The notes below the pieces were generated by a model, which was not told the DNA's origin, ran no database searches, and saw only the letters and a program-made list of their open reading frames with translations. A stretch of DNA of 64,000 bases, taken from the NCBI GenBank assembly GCA_964020155.1, contig OZ026563.1, positions 2,291,940 to 2,355,939 of the forward strand. The letters are read 5' to 3'. Each line of letters starts with the position of its first letter. Position 1 is the stretch's first letter. Origin of the DNA: Chondrilla cf. caribensis (Eukaryota; Porifera; Demospongiae; Chondrillida; Chondrillidae). This document shows positions 42,239-57,200 of this stretch, piece after piece. The position numbers and the translations under genes are program-made.

Positions 42239-45200
42239 ATGAGCGAGGCGAGCTCTGGTGATTCAGACGAAGAACCAGGTAAAGAAATTGTGTACTGATC
42301 TGCATGCATAAGCACGAGTTGAAATGGTTCTATGTTTCAACTGTCCATATTCAGGTCGTTTTGGCACTCGTCAGGCTCCTCTAACAACGCGTCTGAAGAA
42401 GATTTTATCAGATTACCCACCAGGAGCCCAAATACTAAAGGTAGGTCTGCATTATTCTGATCTGTTGCATGGGACTCAGTGAGTAGCACGCATCACGGTG
42501 CTCGTGTGGATTGCATTAACCAACACTCGCCATTCTATTTGGTATAGGAGTTGATCCAGAATGCTGACGATGCTGGTGCTACAAAGGTAGCTTTCCTGAT
42601 TGATCCAAGAACACACCCAAACGAAGACTTACTGATGAAGTCCTTGTCAGAGCTTCAAGGACCTGGTCTCCTAGCTTGGAACAATGCATCATTTGAAAAG
42701 GGAGACTGGACCAATATTGGAAGACTGGATCAGAGTTCCAAGGAAGGGAAAATTCTGAAAGTAGGGCGATTTGGGATTGGATTCCAGTCAGTCCATCATA
42801 TCACAGGTGAATATAGCTAATATCTCCCTATTAATAATGGCAATCAGCTATTAATAGCAGATTAAAATAGTATGAATTTAACATGAGTGTCCATTTTAGT
42901 AATTTGTTTCGTTAAAACCACATTTGTTACACATGGGATTCAGTAAAAACTAATTTTGAAGGTGCTAAACAAACAATGATTTTAAATGTACCTGTAGAGC
43001 TGCTGTATGGCCAGCCTCCTCTCCAGATCTCTCCCTACTGTAGAGTGATCTGGCATATTTGCTCAATATTTTGACTAAACAGAAAATTAGAGTTATAAAA
43101 CATAACATAGCAGGACCCCTCAGATATTGTGAAAAAATGGCAAAGGTTTGAACATTATCTGATATTCACTCATTATAATAATTATCATTTATAATGTACA
43201 ATAATAATAATAATTGTACATTGAGATGGTGAACGACCATATCAGGGAAGAGCTAGAACACACAATGCATGGCAATCGGACGTTTTTACAACACTCATGA
43301 ATTCATTGTTGCAACTCTTTAATATTGTGTACAACATGTGATTGCACTAAGAATATCTATACATGAACCGAGCAAATAAAGAATAGAGGCAATAAATTTA
43401 CATACTGTATGACAGGAAATTTTGATGGGAATTATGTTTGGGAAATTTCTGGAAATTCAGACTTCTTGAAGGCAAAACCTCAAGTGTGTGTACTAGTAAA
43501 ACACATAACCTATTATTATAATAATATTATGTATAGAACTGTACATCATACTCATACAATATTATTATAATCAACCATTTGCAAAAAGTAAATTTCAATT
43601 TGACATTTCTTTCTCCTTTACAGATATTCCCATTATTATCAGTGGTGACACAGTTGGCATCATTGATCCCCATACCCACTTTATATGTGATATGGAATTG
43701 GAAGATGAATCCAGTACTGGGAAGAGATTTCCTCTTCGTAAGGCTAATCGTCACAAGGATCAGTTCGCACCCTTTGAAAATCTCTTTGGATTTACATCCG
43801 ACACAAGTCACTACAATGGGACATTGTTTCGTTTTCCCTTCAGGAGGACCTCGTACCATAAAACCTTCTCAAAGAAGGAGCTGAAGTCAAAGATTTCAGA
43901 CAAAATATTTACAGCAGAAGGAGCTATACGGGAGCTCTTTGATACACTCTATGAAGAGGCTGCACATCTACTGTTATTTCTGAAATCCATAGAGTCTGTT
44001 GAACTGTACACCTGGGACACAGCCGAGAATAAGATGAAACTGTTTCTTCAAATTTCTCTTTCAGATAGCTGTCTTCCCCGCATTCGACAGTTTCGCCAGA
44101 CCTGCCAAAACAGTTGTCAGTTTGATCGGTCAACCACTGTACTGGCAACCTGTTGTGTCTGTCTCCTCTTACAATCAACCCAGAAACAGTTCAATTGGCT
44201 GTTGTGCAGCACTGTTGGCAGCTCTGATGCCAAGCTACTGGAGTTAGCCGCTAAGCTGAAGGTTACTCCGTGGTCTGCTGTTGCAGCTCCCTTGCCGTTG
44301 TCAGTAACTGTGGAGTGTATTGCCAAATGCCACCTTGTCACACCTCGAATGAATAGTGAGACAGTCATGCAGACATTGTCCCACCATTTCAGGACCCCTG
44401 CAGAGATCGCAGATGACTGGAGACCTCCAGAAGAACAACAAATCGGGTACCCTTTCTGCTTCCTTCCTTTGAAGGACCCCACAGGTCTTTCCATTCAGGT
44501 CCATGGCTACTTTCGTGTTTCCAGCAACCGTCGTAGCATTGAATGGCCTTCTCCAGGTGATACTGGCGAGCAGGCTATTTGGAACCAGCACCTAGTTCAG
44601 ACATCACTGGTGCCGTCATATGCCATTCTTTTGGCTGCAAAATCCTTCCTCTTCACCTACTCAAGGTCCCTGAAAGACAAGCTTTTTTGGGACCCATACT
44701 CCTGGTGGCCCTTGGAACAACAGATACGAAACAGCCCTGTGTGGAGGGATATCCTTGAACCAGCCAATCTCTTACCATTCATGTGTGGGCTCAAGCTCTT
44801 TTGGAGTCCCTCTAATGGTGGTCAGTGGATCAAGGGTTCTGATGCTGTCCTAGTGACAGAAGGTACTCCACCTCTCATTGTTCGCTTACTGATTTCCTTT
44901 GGCTGTCCAATTGTGAATCCACCTACTCCCGTTAAAGAAACCTTCAACTCTTTGAAGGATGTAGATGTACTTAAGGAAGTAACTCCTCAATATGTGCGAG
45001 AGCAGCTGAAGAAGATACCCAGCCAGTGCCTGAGAGACCTTGAACTCCTTGTTGCTGTACTGGAGTACATTGTATCTGACCTCTCCAATAATTATTCAGT
45101 TCTTGAAGGTCTTCCCGTCATCCCTGTAGCTAACTCGGAATCTGCACCTGTATCATTCTGTAGGTCAAATCTTCCCTGGACCACTGAACGAATATTCATT

Positions 45201-48200
45201 GTTACTGATCCCGATGTGTACAAGCTTCTCTCGAATCTTAAGGATAAGATGATTTCTCCTGATCTACCTGATCACCTTACAAGTATATTCCGTACTATAG
45301 CTCGTTCGGGAGAGTACACATTAGCAGAAGCCACACCGGAGGAAATCTGTCCTCAGCTTATTTCTGAATCAATGAGAAAGTGGATCGGCAAACTGTCACA
45401 CAGAGTACAGTGGACACCAGAAAGAAATGGTATGCCTGGGAAGGACTGGCTGAAGCTGCTGTGGAAGTGGACACAAAAGAATAGTGTGTCCTTGCTTGAA
45501 TTAAAGGAATTACCCATCATTCCTCTACAGTCAATAGATGTGACTACATCGTCTTCTCTGGAGTTAGTCTCGACTGACTTCAACCTGTTTTGCCTGAGAC
45601 GTCCTGCACAGAGTGGTAGCATGCCTGAAGAAATGTACAGAATAGCACAAACTTTGGGGTGTACTCTCATTGACCACTCCAGCATCTTTGTACACCACAC
45701 AGAAGAACTGGAACAGCTATTCCCTACAATGACTCCACAATCACTCCTCAGTAAAATGAGGTCCAAGCCACGGATCATCAACAAAGTTGTGTCTTTGGTA
45801 AATGAGGACAAAAATATCCTGAGGACTTTTCTCTTTCAAGTATTGCTACAGAGACCTCAGGGTGTTTGGGGATACTTGAAATCATTTATATCCACTCCGC
45901 ATGGTGACCAGTTGTCTCAGGACCTTATAGACTTCTTCAAGTCTTTGCCATTTTTTGCCGTAGGAGTCGGTGCATCATCTGTTTCCTATATGAGTCTTTC
46001 TGATCCTTCTGTCATTTTCCCTCCTAACGACATCAATACCTTTCCTAGTGATGTTCAATTCCCTCCCAAAGTCCTCCGAGTGTCACCCTCAGAGAGGACT
46101 GGTTACAACATCCTGCTGACGGAACCTGTTTCTCATAGTCACTTCATTACTGGGTGTGCATCTTTTGCCTTGGATCTCACTTCTGCTATGAAAACTAAGG
46201 CCTTCATCTGGATATTAAAGCAGTATCGGTCAAACAGGGATCAGGATGTGCGGGAGTTCTTGCGTGGAATAAAACTTCTACCTTCAATGAATGGAGTTTG
46301 GAGGCAAGCTGACCAGCTGTATGATCCTGAAGACAAGACACTGAAGCATATGTTCTTTGACTCACAGTCGTCCTTTCCAGCATCTGAATTCCAGTTCTTT
46401 CTCCCTGAACTGAGAGAGATTGGACTCCTGACATGGAAGTCAGTAAAGGACAATCAATCCCTATTTGAGAACTTTGTCACAGACAGGGCACGAGCAATAT
46501 CAAGGAGTTTGCCATGTAACTATGATAAAGCTAAAGAATGTTCAAAGAGTATTTTGAAAGCAATACTTGTGAGGGATAATTACAGTGCCACTTTTTTGCC
46601 TCAGCTGAAAGAAATCAACTTTCTTGCATGTGAAGCCAATCCTCCTAAAACTTACCCTTCAGAGCTACACTGGGCAGGAACAGGCATGCCTTGTTTCCTG
46701 AGACCAGTGTCAATGTGTACCGGGGGTAGGTTGGACCAAATGGCTAATCTTGTTGGATCCTCCATGCCAGTGGTGTCATCAGAGTATTTGGACACTATAG
46801 TGCAACTGTATCCCAAGCCCGCCTTCAAGGGATTTTTCAAGACTAGCATGATGGATGCTGTCTGTCAACACCTCACCAACATTGTATCCCTCCCCAAAGC
46901 AGTGTGTCAGAGGTGCGGACCATACATCACAGAAATGATGGAGGATGTGTACAGATACTTGAACAAGAATTCTTCCGCCATCAATCCACATCTTACGCCA
47001 CGCACAATGTGGCATGAGCAGATTCGCATGTTCTTGCCAATTGACATGGTTGCTAAAGAAACAGACATTGATGTTTCCCTTGCTCCTTACCTTTACAACC
47101 TCAAAGACCTACCAGGAGCTCTCAGGTATGAAGAGCTGTGGAATGCTTTAGGTATCAAGGCGAAACACATTCCATCAGACTATTGTCGAGTGCTGGAGGA
47201 GATTCGAAAAGAAACAGTTGCTAATGATCGAAGTCTCTCGGACCATCAGGTCACCATGGTTGTTCACATTTTACAGTTCCTTCATAAGCAGTCATTCTCA
47301 GGAAGTGTCCTTATGCCCACTGCTGAGGGTAGGCTACTATCAACACAGAAATGTACTTATGATGATCGCAACCTCTCCGATGCAAAACAGGGTTTACTCA
47401 ATACTCGCAAGGATATCACATTCACACACAGGGATATCCCAAAGGCTATTGCAATATACTTTAAAGTCCCTCCTATTTCAAGTAAGATTGCCAAGCCGAG
47501 GGGGTTCCAAGTGAGAAGTAATGTGCACTTCAAAGGTCAAGAAATCCCTCTCACAAGGCGAATCAGTAACATCATCAAAGACTATGAAGACAGGATTGAT
47601 GTATTCAAGGAGTTAATCCAGAATGCTGATGATGCTGGTGCTACAGAAGTGAAGTTCTTGATTGACTGGAGACAACATCCAACAGAGGACCTGATGTCAG
47701 CAGGTATGAAACATTGGCAAGGACCAGCTCTGTACGCCTACAATGACGGTGTTTTCAGAGATGAAGACTTTGAACATATCTGTAAAGTTGAAGGTGGCAC
47801 AAAACTGAACGATCCCACTAAGATTGGTCGATTTGGTCTTGGTTTCTGCTGTACCTATCAGTTGACAGATGTCCCTAGCTTTGTCAGTAGGAGGCAGTTG
47901 GTGGTATTCGATCCACACCTCCATTACCTTGGGGAATGTGCATCCAACCAAACTGGGATCATGATTGACTATGTGTCTGAAAATACTGATATGATGTCAT
48001 TTTATAAGGACCAATTAGTGCCATTTCAAGATGTATTTGGGTGTAATGTACTAAACCCACCTAGTGAAGGGGACGGTGGCTATCCTCACACACTGTTCAG
48101 GTTTCCATTCCGAACAAAGTCCACACCAAGGTCTGACATCTGTGGCAAGGTATTTGATGAGGATACAGCTTGTGAATGGAAAGAGTCTTTCAAAACATCG

Positions 48201-51200
48201 GCTGAAAGAATGCTGGTGTTTCTTCGACATGTCAACAAAGTAGAGCTTTATGAGGTGAAAAGAGGAGCATCTGTTGCTGCCATGAAGTGTGTCTGTTCAG
48301 TGACTTCAACAGTTGAGGAACACAGGGGTTCTTCAGATCTAGTGCAAGAATACAGACTGTCACTGCAGCAGTCCTCACAGTACCTGTACAATATGCCAAT
48401 AGAGAGGAAAGGGATGAAAATCAAGAGAATTTGCATTGAAGTTTATAAAGGCTCAGGCAGTGCTAAATCCAAGAAGTCAAAAGGTGGCAAAGTTGTATCT
48501 GATGTTTCACACCAGCTGTGGATGGTGTCGTCTGTCCTGGGAAGTGGTAATAGCCTCAGAATGGCATGCAGTGTCTATGGCAGATCTAAAGGCTTGGTAC
48601 CTTTAGCCGAAGTAGCAGTCAAAGTAAGTAGAGAGGGGTCTCTACTGCTCCCAAAACCTTGTACAGGACAAGTCTTCTGCTTTCTACCACTTCCAGTATC
48701 CACTGACCAGAAATGTTTGATTAATGGCTACTTTGAAGTGTCTACTAGTCGTCGCAACCTCCTCCACCTACAAGCTAGGCAGTTGGGAGAGAAGAATGAT
48801 GACCACCGGTGGAACCGCTGTCTTATCCAGGATGCACTGTCAGAAGTATTCGGAGACATGCTGGCAGACCTTCAAACGTGCAACTGTGATAACATTCAAT
48901 TACCAGACAGCTTCTTGGCCAGCTATTATCGTATCTGGCCCATCCTAGACTCTCAGGATGACATCAGTAGAGAGTTGAAGGGTGAGTTCATGAAAGGTCA
49001 ACTACTGTCTGCTGACCCTCGGCCACTATTCTACACACAGTCATGTGAGTGGTGTAGTTGTAAAGAAGTTTCTGTACTGAGTAAAGCCTTCCGAACAATC
49101 TTCGCCAAAGCTGTTCCTGATGCAGTTACAATATTGACAAAATATGGAAACAAACGAGTAGCATTGAATGTACCAGAAGAAATATTGACAATGCTGCAAG
49201 CGAACATCAATGTGATCGAGCCCATGATGTACATCAGAGTTGTTTTGTTACCAAATCTGGAGCAGATTGGAGACGATGACAAAGAAATGAGAGACAGGCA
49301 AATAAGGCTCTTATTGCAGAGGTTCAAAGCACTAGAAAGTGAAGATGAAGGGCTGACCCGCCTCATGAGGAGACACTGTTGCATTCCTACAGAACCACAT
49401 GGTACTTTGAAGAAACCAGAAGATCTTATTGACAGCAGTAGACCTCAACTTGCTGGTCTCTTTGATGTGGATGAAGAGCGATTTCCTTTGAAAGATTTGC
49501 TTCAGCGCAAAGAACAAGCACAGACTCTGCGTCAATTAGGAATGGCTGAATACACTTTAAATGATGCTGATGTCATTGATAGAGCAGAAACTGTTCAAGT
49601 TATAGTCTCTGAGAATGATGTCAAGAAGGCTAAGATGAGGAGTGTGAGATTACAAGACTACATAACCAAGAAAGGTTATCTTCCTGCTCACACCAAGAAA
49701 AAACTGGAGGATATCCCTTTCCTTCCAGTAAAGCAGCGACCTCCTAACATCAGTGTACCATGGTGTGGTGATAGTCATTTTGGAGCATCATCTCAAATGT
49801 TTGATGAAAAGCACATGGATCTCATTTTCACCACAAGAGTTGTTGCTGATTGCAAGTCCAACATTTATGATATCCTGCAGTTCCGACCCCGTCCCATTGC
49901 AAATGATGTCATCTGTCATTTGAATGCATTGCATGAATGGGAAAAGAGCCACAGTCCCCTGCAAGGAGAAAACAAAGCTTTCATTTCCAAAAGCATTGAT
50001 TTGGTTTACACCTTCTTGGACAGGTCATTAAGGAAAAAGCAACACAACATATATTTCAACAGTGTCTGGGATGACAATAGTGGTACTTTTGTACAAAATG
50101 GGAAGCTGTCCCTTACTTCACCAATTAGTGTGTCCCTTGCTCCTTATCGTTTGACGAAAAAAGAGATACCAGCATTGAGGAAACATGACACTCTTTGGAC
50201 AACTGTTAAAATTTCAAAGCACTTATCTGTACAGAATTTTATTGACATCCTGGCAGAAATGGCTGCTTCCTCTGAACCACTCAATAAGGAGATGATAACT
50301 GGTATCCTTCAGTTCCTTCTTGGCAAACTGAGTGAAGAACAAAAGAGAAATGTGTTGTTGCCGACAACAATGTCAACATTAGTGCCATGTAACCAGTGCT
50401 ACTATGATGACCGACACAGGGATGAATGCAAGAGGGGATCTCACTTCCTCAAGAAGTACACTTTTGTTGACTCACTTGTTGTGTCTCAACCATTAGCAGA
50501 GTACTTTGGAGTCTGTCCAATATCCAGCAAACTAGGGAATCCTGAGAAGCTCAAGATGAAGTATGAAGAGAAAGGTCAAAGGATTCCAGTATCTCGAAGG
50601 ATTAACAGAATCCTAACAGAGTACAAAGAAATGAACGATGTGTTCAAGGAACTGATCCAGAATGCCGATGATGCTGGTGCTACTGAAGTAAAGTTCTTGA
50701 TCGATAGAAGACAGCATCCAACAGACACTCTTTTCCAACCAGAAATGGAAGACTTACAAGGACCAGCACTGTATGCCTTCAACAACAGTGTATTTAGCGA
50801 TGAAGACTTCCAGAACATTTGTGAGTTAGAAGGAGCCACAAAGAAAGACAATCCAACAAAAATTGGTCGTTTTGGTCTCGGATTCTGTGCCACCTTTCAT
50901 TTGACTGACGTCCCAAGTTTTGTTAGCCGAGACAAGGTAGTTTTTCTTGATCCTCAAATGAAGTACTTGAATAAGGTAACTTCTGAAGGAGGTGTACGGT
51001 TTAACTTTGTTAGTGAAAGAGCTGAAATAGAGGAATTCTACCATGATCAAATGCTGCCATTCCAACATGTGTTTGGCTGTATGATACTTGGATCAAAGGA
51101 TGAGTATAACGGTACACTGTTCAGGTTTCCTTTCCGGACTGCAGCACAAAACGATAGTGAAATTATTAAACAGATATTCAAAGATCAGGAAGTCAATGAC

Positions 51201-54200
51201 ATGAAAGAGTCTTTCATGTCCTCAGCTCACCTGCTGCCTGTGTTCTTGCAACATGTGAAGAAGATTGAGTTGTGGGAATTGGAGAGGAAGGCTAAGGACC
51301 CTAAGAGCATGAAACTAGTGTTGTCCGTGGAACGTGATACACCTCGTTCATTCCAACCACTGGAAGTGTTCAAAGACAACAGAGATAGTGGTTCCCTCCC
51401 ACAGTACTCAGCAACGGAGCAGTTTAGTGTGACTACTAAGAGGATGGCCATGAAGACAGGTCCCACCAAGAAAGTTTCTTCTAAAATGACAACTTCATCC
51501 ACCAAGTGGATTGTTGGATCAGCTCTTGCCAGACCTGGTTCACAATCATGGAAATATGCCTGCTCCCACAAAAATGATGGACTTGTTCCTCTCACTGAGG
51601 TGGCAATCTCCACAAAGGGACAGTCAATGATTCCTAACCTACGTAGTACAGGACATATCTACTGCTTCCTTCCTCTACCCATTGTCATCAACGATCTACC
51701 CTGTATGATGAACGGATGTTTTGCTGTTCCTTCAAACCGTCGCACCTTATCAGATCTAGAGAATGAAGATCAGAAAACATGGAATCACTTTCTCATCAAA
51801 GAAGTATTAGTAGAAGCCTACCTGTCTCTACTACGCTACCTAACGACCACAATGCCAACAGAGGAAGCTGCTTTTAAAGAATCACTGGCTGCATACTACA
51901 AACTGTGGCCAATAGCTCGTTTGAGTCATCCTGTTAGCAAGGAGCTGCGTAAAGGATTTTTGACAGCTTTAAAGTCCTGTCAACTCCCTTTAGCATGCAT
52001 TCCATTACAGCAAGGACAATGGCTACCTGTCAATCAAGTTAAAGTCTTGGAAGTTTCTTTCTACAGTACAGTTTTATCTCCAATTCGAAATGAAATCCTG
52101 AAGGTACTGCTTGACAGGGGGTACAAAGTTGCTGAATTAACTCAAGACATTAGAAAATCACTGACGTCTGAATCCCACTCTGTTGTGTTAACATTCACAT
52201 TTTCCACATATTGCCATGATGTTTTGTTGAACAACTGGGATGTGGATGATGCTGAATTGAGAGATAATCAGCTCCTTTATGTTCTGGAACACTTCAAGGC
52301 TTTGAAAGAAGAACATAAATGGTTGGAAGACCTGCTGAAGACCTCTCCCTGCATCCCTTGTGAGCCTGACGGTACAAGATGTCTTCCAACCACACTCATC
52401 TGTCCTGAAGGAATGCTGAAGGAATTATACAATGTGGAGGAGAGACGGTTTCCACAAGATAGATTCTTACAGAGCGTGGAAGTGAGAAAAACCCTCACAG
52501 ATCTAGGGATGTCACAATATTTTTTGAAGGATGAAGATTTACTAGATAGAGCTCGGACAATTGAGGACCTGCCACACATTCAAGCTATGGAAAGATCCAA
52601 TAGCTACATTAGGTATCTCACAGCAGTACGTTTTCGTCATTTGTTGATGCAGAACCGTGCTGGGACTTTCAGCACTCACACCGTTGGTAATCCTGTACTT
52701 CATCAACTGCAAGAGATTTCTTTCCTTCCTGTACGACAACGACCAAAAGATACTACTATTCCTTGGGCTGGTGACAACTGGAATTTTGCCTCTCCAAACT
52801 CTCTGTATTATTCTTCATTTTCTCACATAGCATTCACCCAAGGACTTATCTTAGCAGAAACCAGCCGAGATATTGAGGATCTGTTCACATTCAAAGTCCC
52901 AATTCCAGATTATGTTGTAGATCACTTGGAGACTATTATCAGTTGGGTAGAGGAGCTGGATGATGAATCTCTCTCAGAAGCTAATGCTGTGTTTTTGGAT
53001 CATGTCATGCCTGCAGTCTACAGCTTTCTAAATAGAGAAGTCCAACCTGCTAAGATGTACCAGTCAGCCATTGAGAAGAGTCCTGGCGAGAGGACATTAG
53101 AGACCAGATTGTCTAGACTGTGCACACGACCCTGCATTTGGCAGAGATTGGGATCTGAAGGAAGGTTCTTAACTCCTGCTCAAATTGTCACGTCTTATCG
53201 TCATACAGATTGCTATCCATACCTAGTCAAACTGAGCAATGTGAATGGGAAGTACTTACCTCTCTTTGAGGTACTTGGAGTAAAGAAGGTTCTTACACTA
53301 TCTCTACTGGTACAAGTGCTGCAATCCATCAAGGACGACATGGATGGCAAACCAGTTCCAGAGTCCATGTTGGATTTCATAGTTGACATTTCCTCATTGT
53401 GTGGTCAGTGTCACCCAACACAGAAGGTGTATGGAATGAATATAAAACTATCTAAAGAAGACACTAAGAATTGGGACAAATGGAAGTTTTTTCTTCCTAA
53501 TGAAGATGGTGTGATGTCACAATCTAATCAGCTTGCCTACAGAGAAGATATAGCATCTCGGTTCTTCCTTGCTGAACTGTTGGAGGGACAAACCCAGTAT
53601 GTACACCCACGTATACACAAGCGAGATGCTATATGTTTAGGAGTGGAAGATGTACTTACCAATATTAGGTGTGAATTTCAAGACAATGAGTTTCTAAAAG
53701 AGGTGGAGTTTGGGCAACACGAGCATCTCTGTACCAGACTCAATAACATCCTGTCACAATATCCGTGCGATGTGTCAATTTTCAAAGAGTTCATTCAAAA
53801 TGCCGAAGACGCCACAGCCAGTGAGATAGCCTTTGTTGTTGATCGAAGAGATACATTTGGAGAAAAGTCCTTGATGGCTGACAATGCCAGTTGGAAATCT
53901 CTTCAGAGAATGCCTTCACTGCTTGTATTCAACAACCGGATGTTCGAAGAGAAAGATATTGAAAGTATCAGGCAGCTAGGAGTAGGTGGCAAAGGAGAGT
54001 CATTGGACAAGATTGGTCGATTTGGGATTGGATTCAATGTAGCCTACCACGTCACAGACTGTCCCATGTTTGTATCATATGGAGAAGGTGGCCAAGCAAA
54101 AAACTTCTGTGTGTTTGATCCCAACTTTCACTTTGTGCCCAAAGCAAGATGCAAACAGCCAGGAGCAAGGTACATTATGAAGAATGTTGATGGAAAAAAT

Positions 54201-57200
54201 AGCAGTGAACACTTTCAAGACCAGTTTGCTCCTTTTCTCGTAGACATTATTCCCACAGTGGCCTCCACCATTGATGGCTGCTTTGATGACTATTCCACCG
54301 GGTGGCCTTCTGGTTTTGCTGTGTTTCGCTTGCCATTGACTAGATCAGCAGAATGGTCTAGTACACGTTTAAATACAAAATTGAAGAAAGGGCATGAAAT
54401 GAATGTTGAAGAGCTTCATTCACTGCTACAAGACTTAAAGTCACAGGCTCCCTCAATGTTGATGTTCCTCAGTCACTTGAAGCGGATATCTGTGTTTGAA
54501 ATATCTAAAGATGGTCGGGTAGTTGATCCCTGGTCTGTGGCTGTTCGTCACACAGAGGATGGAGCTAGGAAGTGTGCTGCATTTGCCCAAAATGTACATG
54601 AAATATGCTCCAAGATCTGCAGCCAAGACAGCTTAACAACAATTCCACCTAGTCTAATTGTGACCTACAGTATTGACGTGAACATTTCAAGACCAGATTC
54701 ATCATTACATAGAGCAGAAATGACAGGTACTCGCACGTCCTCTTCAGTACACAGGAAATACACTAAATACCATAGCTTATCGGCAGAAGATAAAGGACCA
54801 TTGAATACACGTGACCCTCCAAAGCATTGGATCGTTAGCAAACGCTTTGGAATATCAGATGTACCAGAAAGTCTCTTGTACCTAGCAGGAGACAACCATC
54901 TCTTTCCAATAGCAGGTGTGGCTGTACCCATCACAGACCAGAGGTCAGGAGAAGAGTTCACTGGTAAGCTCTTCACTCACTTGCCCCTCCCACTGGAGAG
55001 TGGTATTCCAGCTCATATTAATGCTCACTTTTGGGTGGACCAGTCACGTAAACATTTGGAAAACACAGGATCTGGAAGGACAGAACCATTAAAAGACTGG
55101 AATAAGGTGTTAACTCAACAGGTTGTATCCCGAGCATATTTGGAGGTATTACTCAAGTGTAGAGATTACGTTTTGAAAAAAGATGCAAGCTCTGAGAAGT
55201 GGTACTACAATCTGTTTCTCACAAGAGAAGGATTATCACAAACTTTAGATGGTTTCAACTTGAAAAATGTTATTTATAAACTTCTTCTTGAGGGTGAAGC
55301 TGAAGTACTGTTAGCTGATGAGCTAGAACAAAAGGATCCCGGGCTGAAATGGCTAGCGTTGACTGCCAATCAGCAGAATCCAACCAAAGGATGGTTCTTC
55401 ACTGGTCATGAAGATATCAGGAAGGTTCTGCTGTCTCTAGGAGTACAGATTACAGTAGCACCTGTGTCAGTGAACCTTACTGCTAATATGTGCCATAAAA
55501 CAATTTTCTTCGCAGCTGAAATTAATGTGAAGACTGCCTACTCTGGTGAAGTGACCCCAGAACTTGCCAGGAAATACCTCCAAACACCTGCTCAACACTG
55601 CAGTGTCAGGAAAGATGTGATTATACCAGCTCTAGTACCTCTCCTGCAATATGTACTCAGTGATATCTCATCTCCTGAGGAGTGTTACAAGGTGGATGGA
55701 CTACCGTTGATGTTGACATCCAATCACCAATTTCAGCCTATTGATGTCAATATTCCACTTTACAAACAGAAGTTTATCAACCTTCTACCAAAGCACAAGG
55801 CTCAATATTTTATTTCTCCGTTATTAATGCAAGATGAATCCCTGAGAGCAAAACTGACACAGTTGAAACTCGTGCAGCTTGTCACACCTCAGTTTGTTGC
55901 TGGACACATTCAATTGGTGAAGCAACCAGTGGTAGATCTTTCCAAATGTGACTGCAGCTTGCTTGTCAACTTGTGGAAGTACCTTGCACACATGGCTACA
56001 ACCAGCTCAATATCCCTGGATCATTTCTCTGAGGTTGCCATTATTCCTACTAACCAGTCAACCTTAGTGTCTGTTGACATGGCAAAATCTATACTGAGAG
56101 AGCATGGGTCTGTTCGTTTGCTTAAGAAGCTAGCAGTACCTGTGGTGAATTTCTCAGTGCTTAGTAATCTAGGACATTCCTTGACCAGCAAGTGTACTGA
56201 CCTTATTCGTCTGCGATTGGCTGTAGAGAACAATCCAAATGAAGTGCTCTATGTACTCCAGACAGCACTTGAGCAAAGTCGACTTCAGTCCTGTACTGAT
56301 ATAACGGACAGTATTGCCTATGAGTTCATTACATTTGTTACAAACAGCCATGATCTGAAATCTTATAGGAAGACCTTACGACACCTGGCCATCTACAAGA
56401 TGGTGAATGGAGAATGGCAATCATTGAAAGTAGGCCAGCAAGTGTATGCTCTCCCGCAGGAGAGGGTACCTCGTGACGGTCTCAAGGATATCCATGACTC
56501 ATACCACTCTTCAATGATTGAGATACAACCAGGTCATACTAACTTCTATGAAGCTGTTGGTATTCAACTTCTCACTGGACCAGTTGATTTCTATCAGAAG
56601 ATTATAATCCCAAACTTTTATAGCCTTTCCACTGAAGCAATGATTGTTCACCTACAGTACCTGACAAGGAACAGGATGCAAGGTGGATATTCTGACATCC
56701 TGCAGCAATTGAGTGTAATTCGCTTTATTCAAGAGGGAAGGAGGAGTCATCGTTGTTGTGTGTCAGATTATTACGACCCAGAAGTGCCACTGCTGAGGGA
56801 ATTTCTCCCTGAGGACAGCTTCCCTCCATCACCTTGGTTGGAGCACCTGGACATCCTAAGACAGATTGGACTCAACACTACTGTCACTGACAGCCTTTGG
56901 ATACAGTTTGCAAAAAAGCTGGCACCTTTACCAGAAAGTGAGGCCAAACAAAAGTCTCAACTACTGCTAGCATCACTGCAACAACGAATAAGGAAAGTAT
57001 TGTTTCCAGATATGCTACCTTCTACTATCTCCAAGACAGTAACTGCTGAGGACAGACGGAATCTTGTTCAATTCCTTCGGTCAATTGCTGACATCCATTT
57101 TGTTCCTCGCCAATACTCTCCAGAGGTTGATTTGCTGTTTCATCAGTTGAAAGTTGATGATCATTGTTCACCAAAGTTTCAGTTGGTTTGTTTCAGAAAT

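Noticed and set aside
44117..44591. Minus-strand frames within the giant exon (also 45353, 49031, 51227, 58095)
   Set aside because: Antisense shadows of the sacsin-PARP coding exon; no recognisable product.
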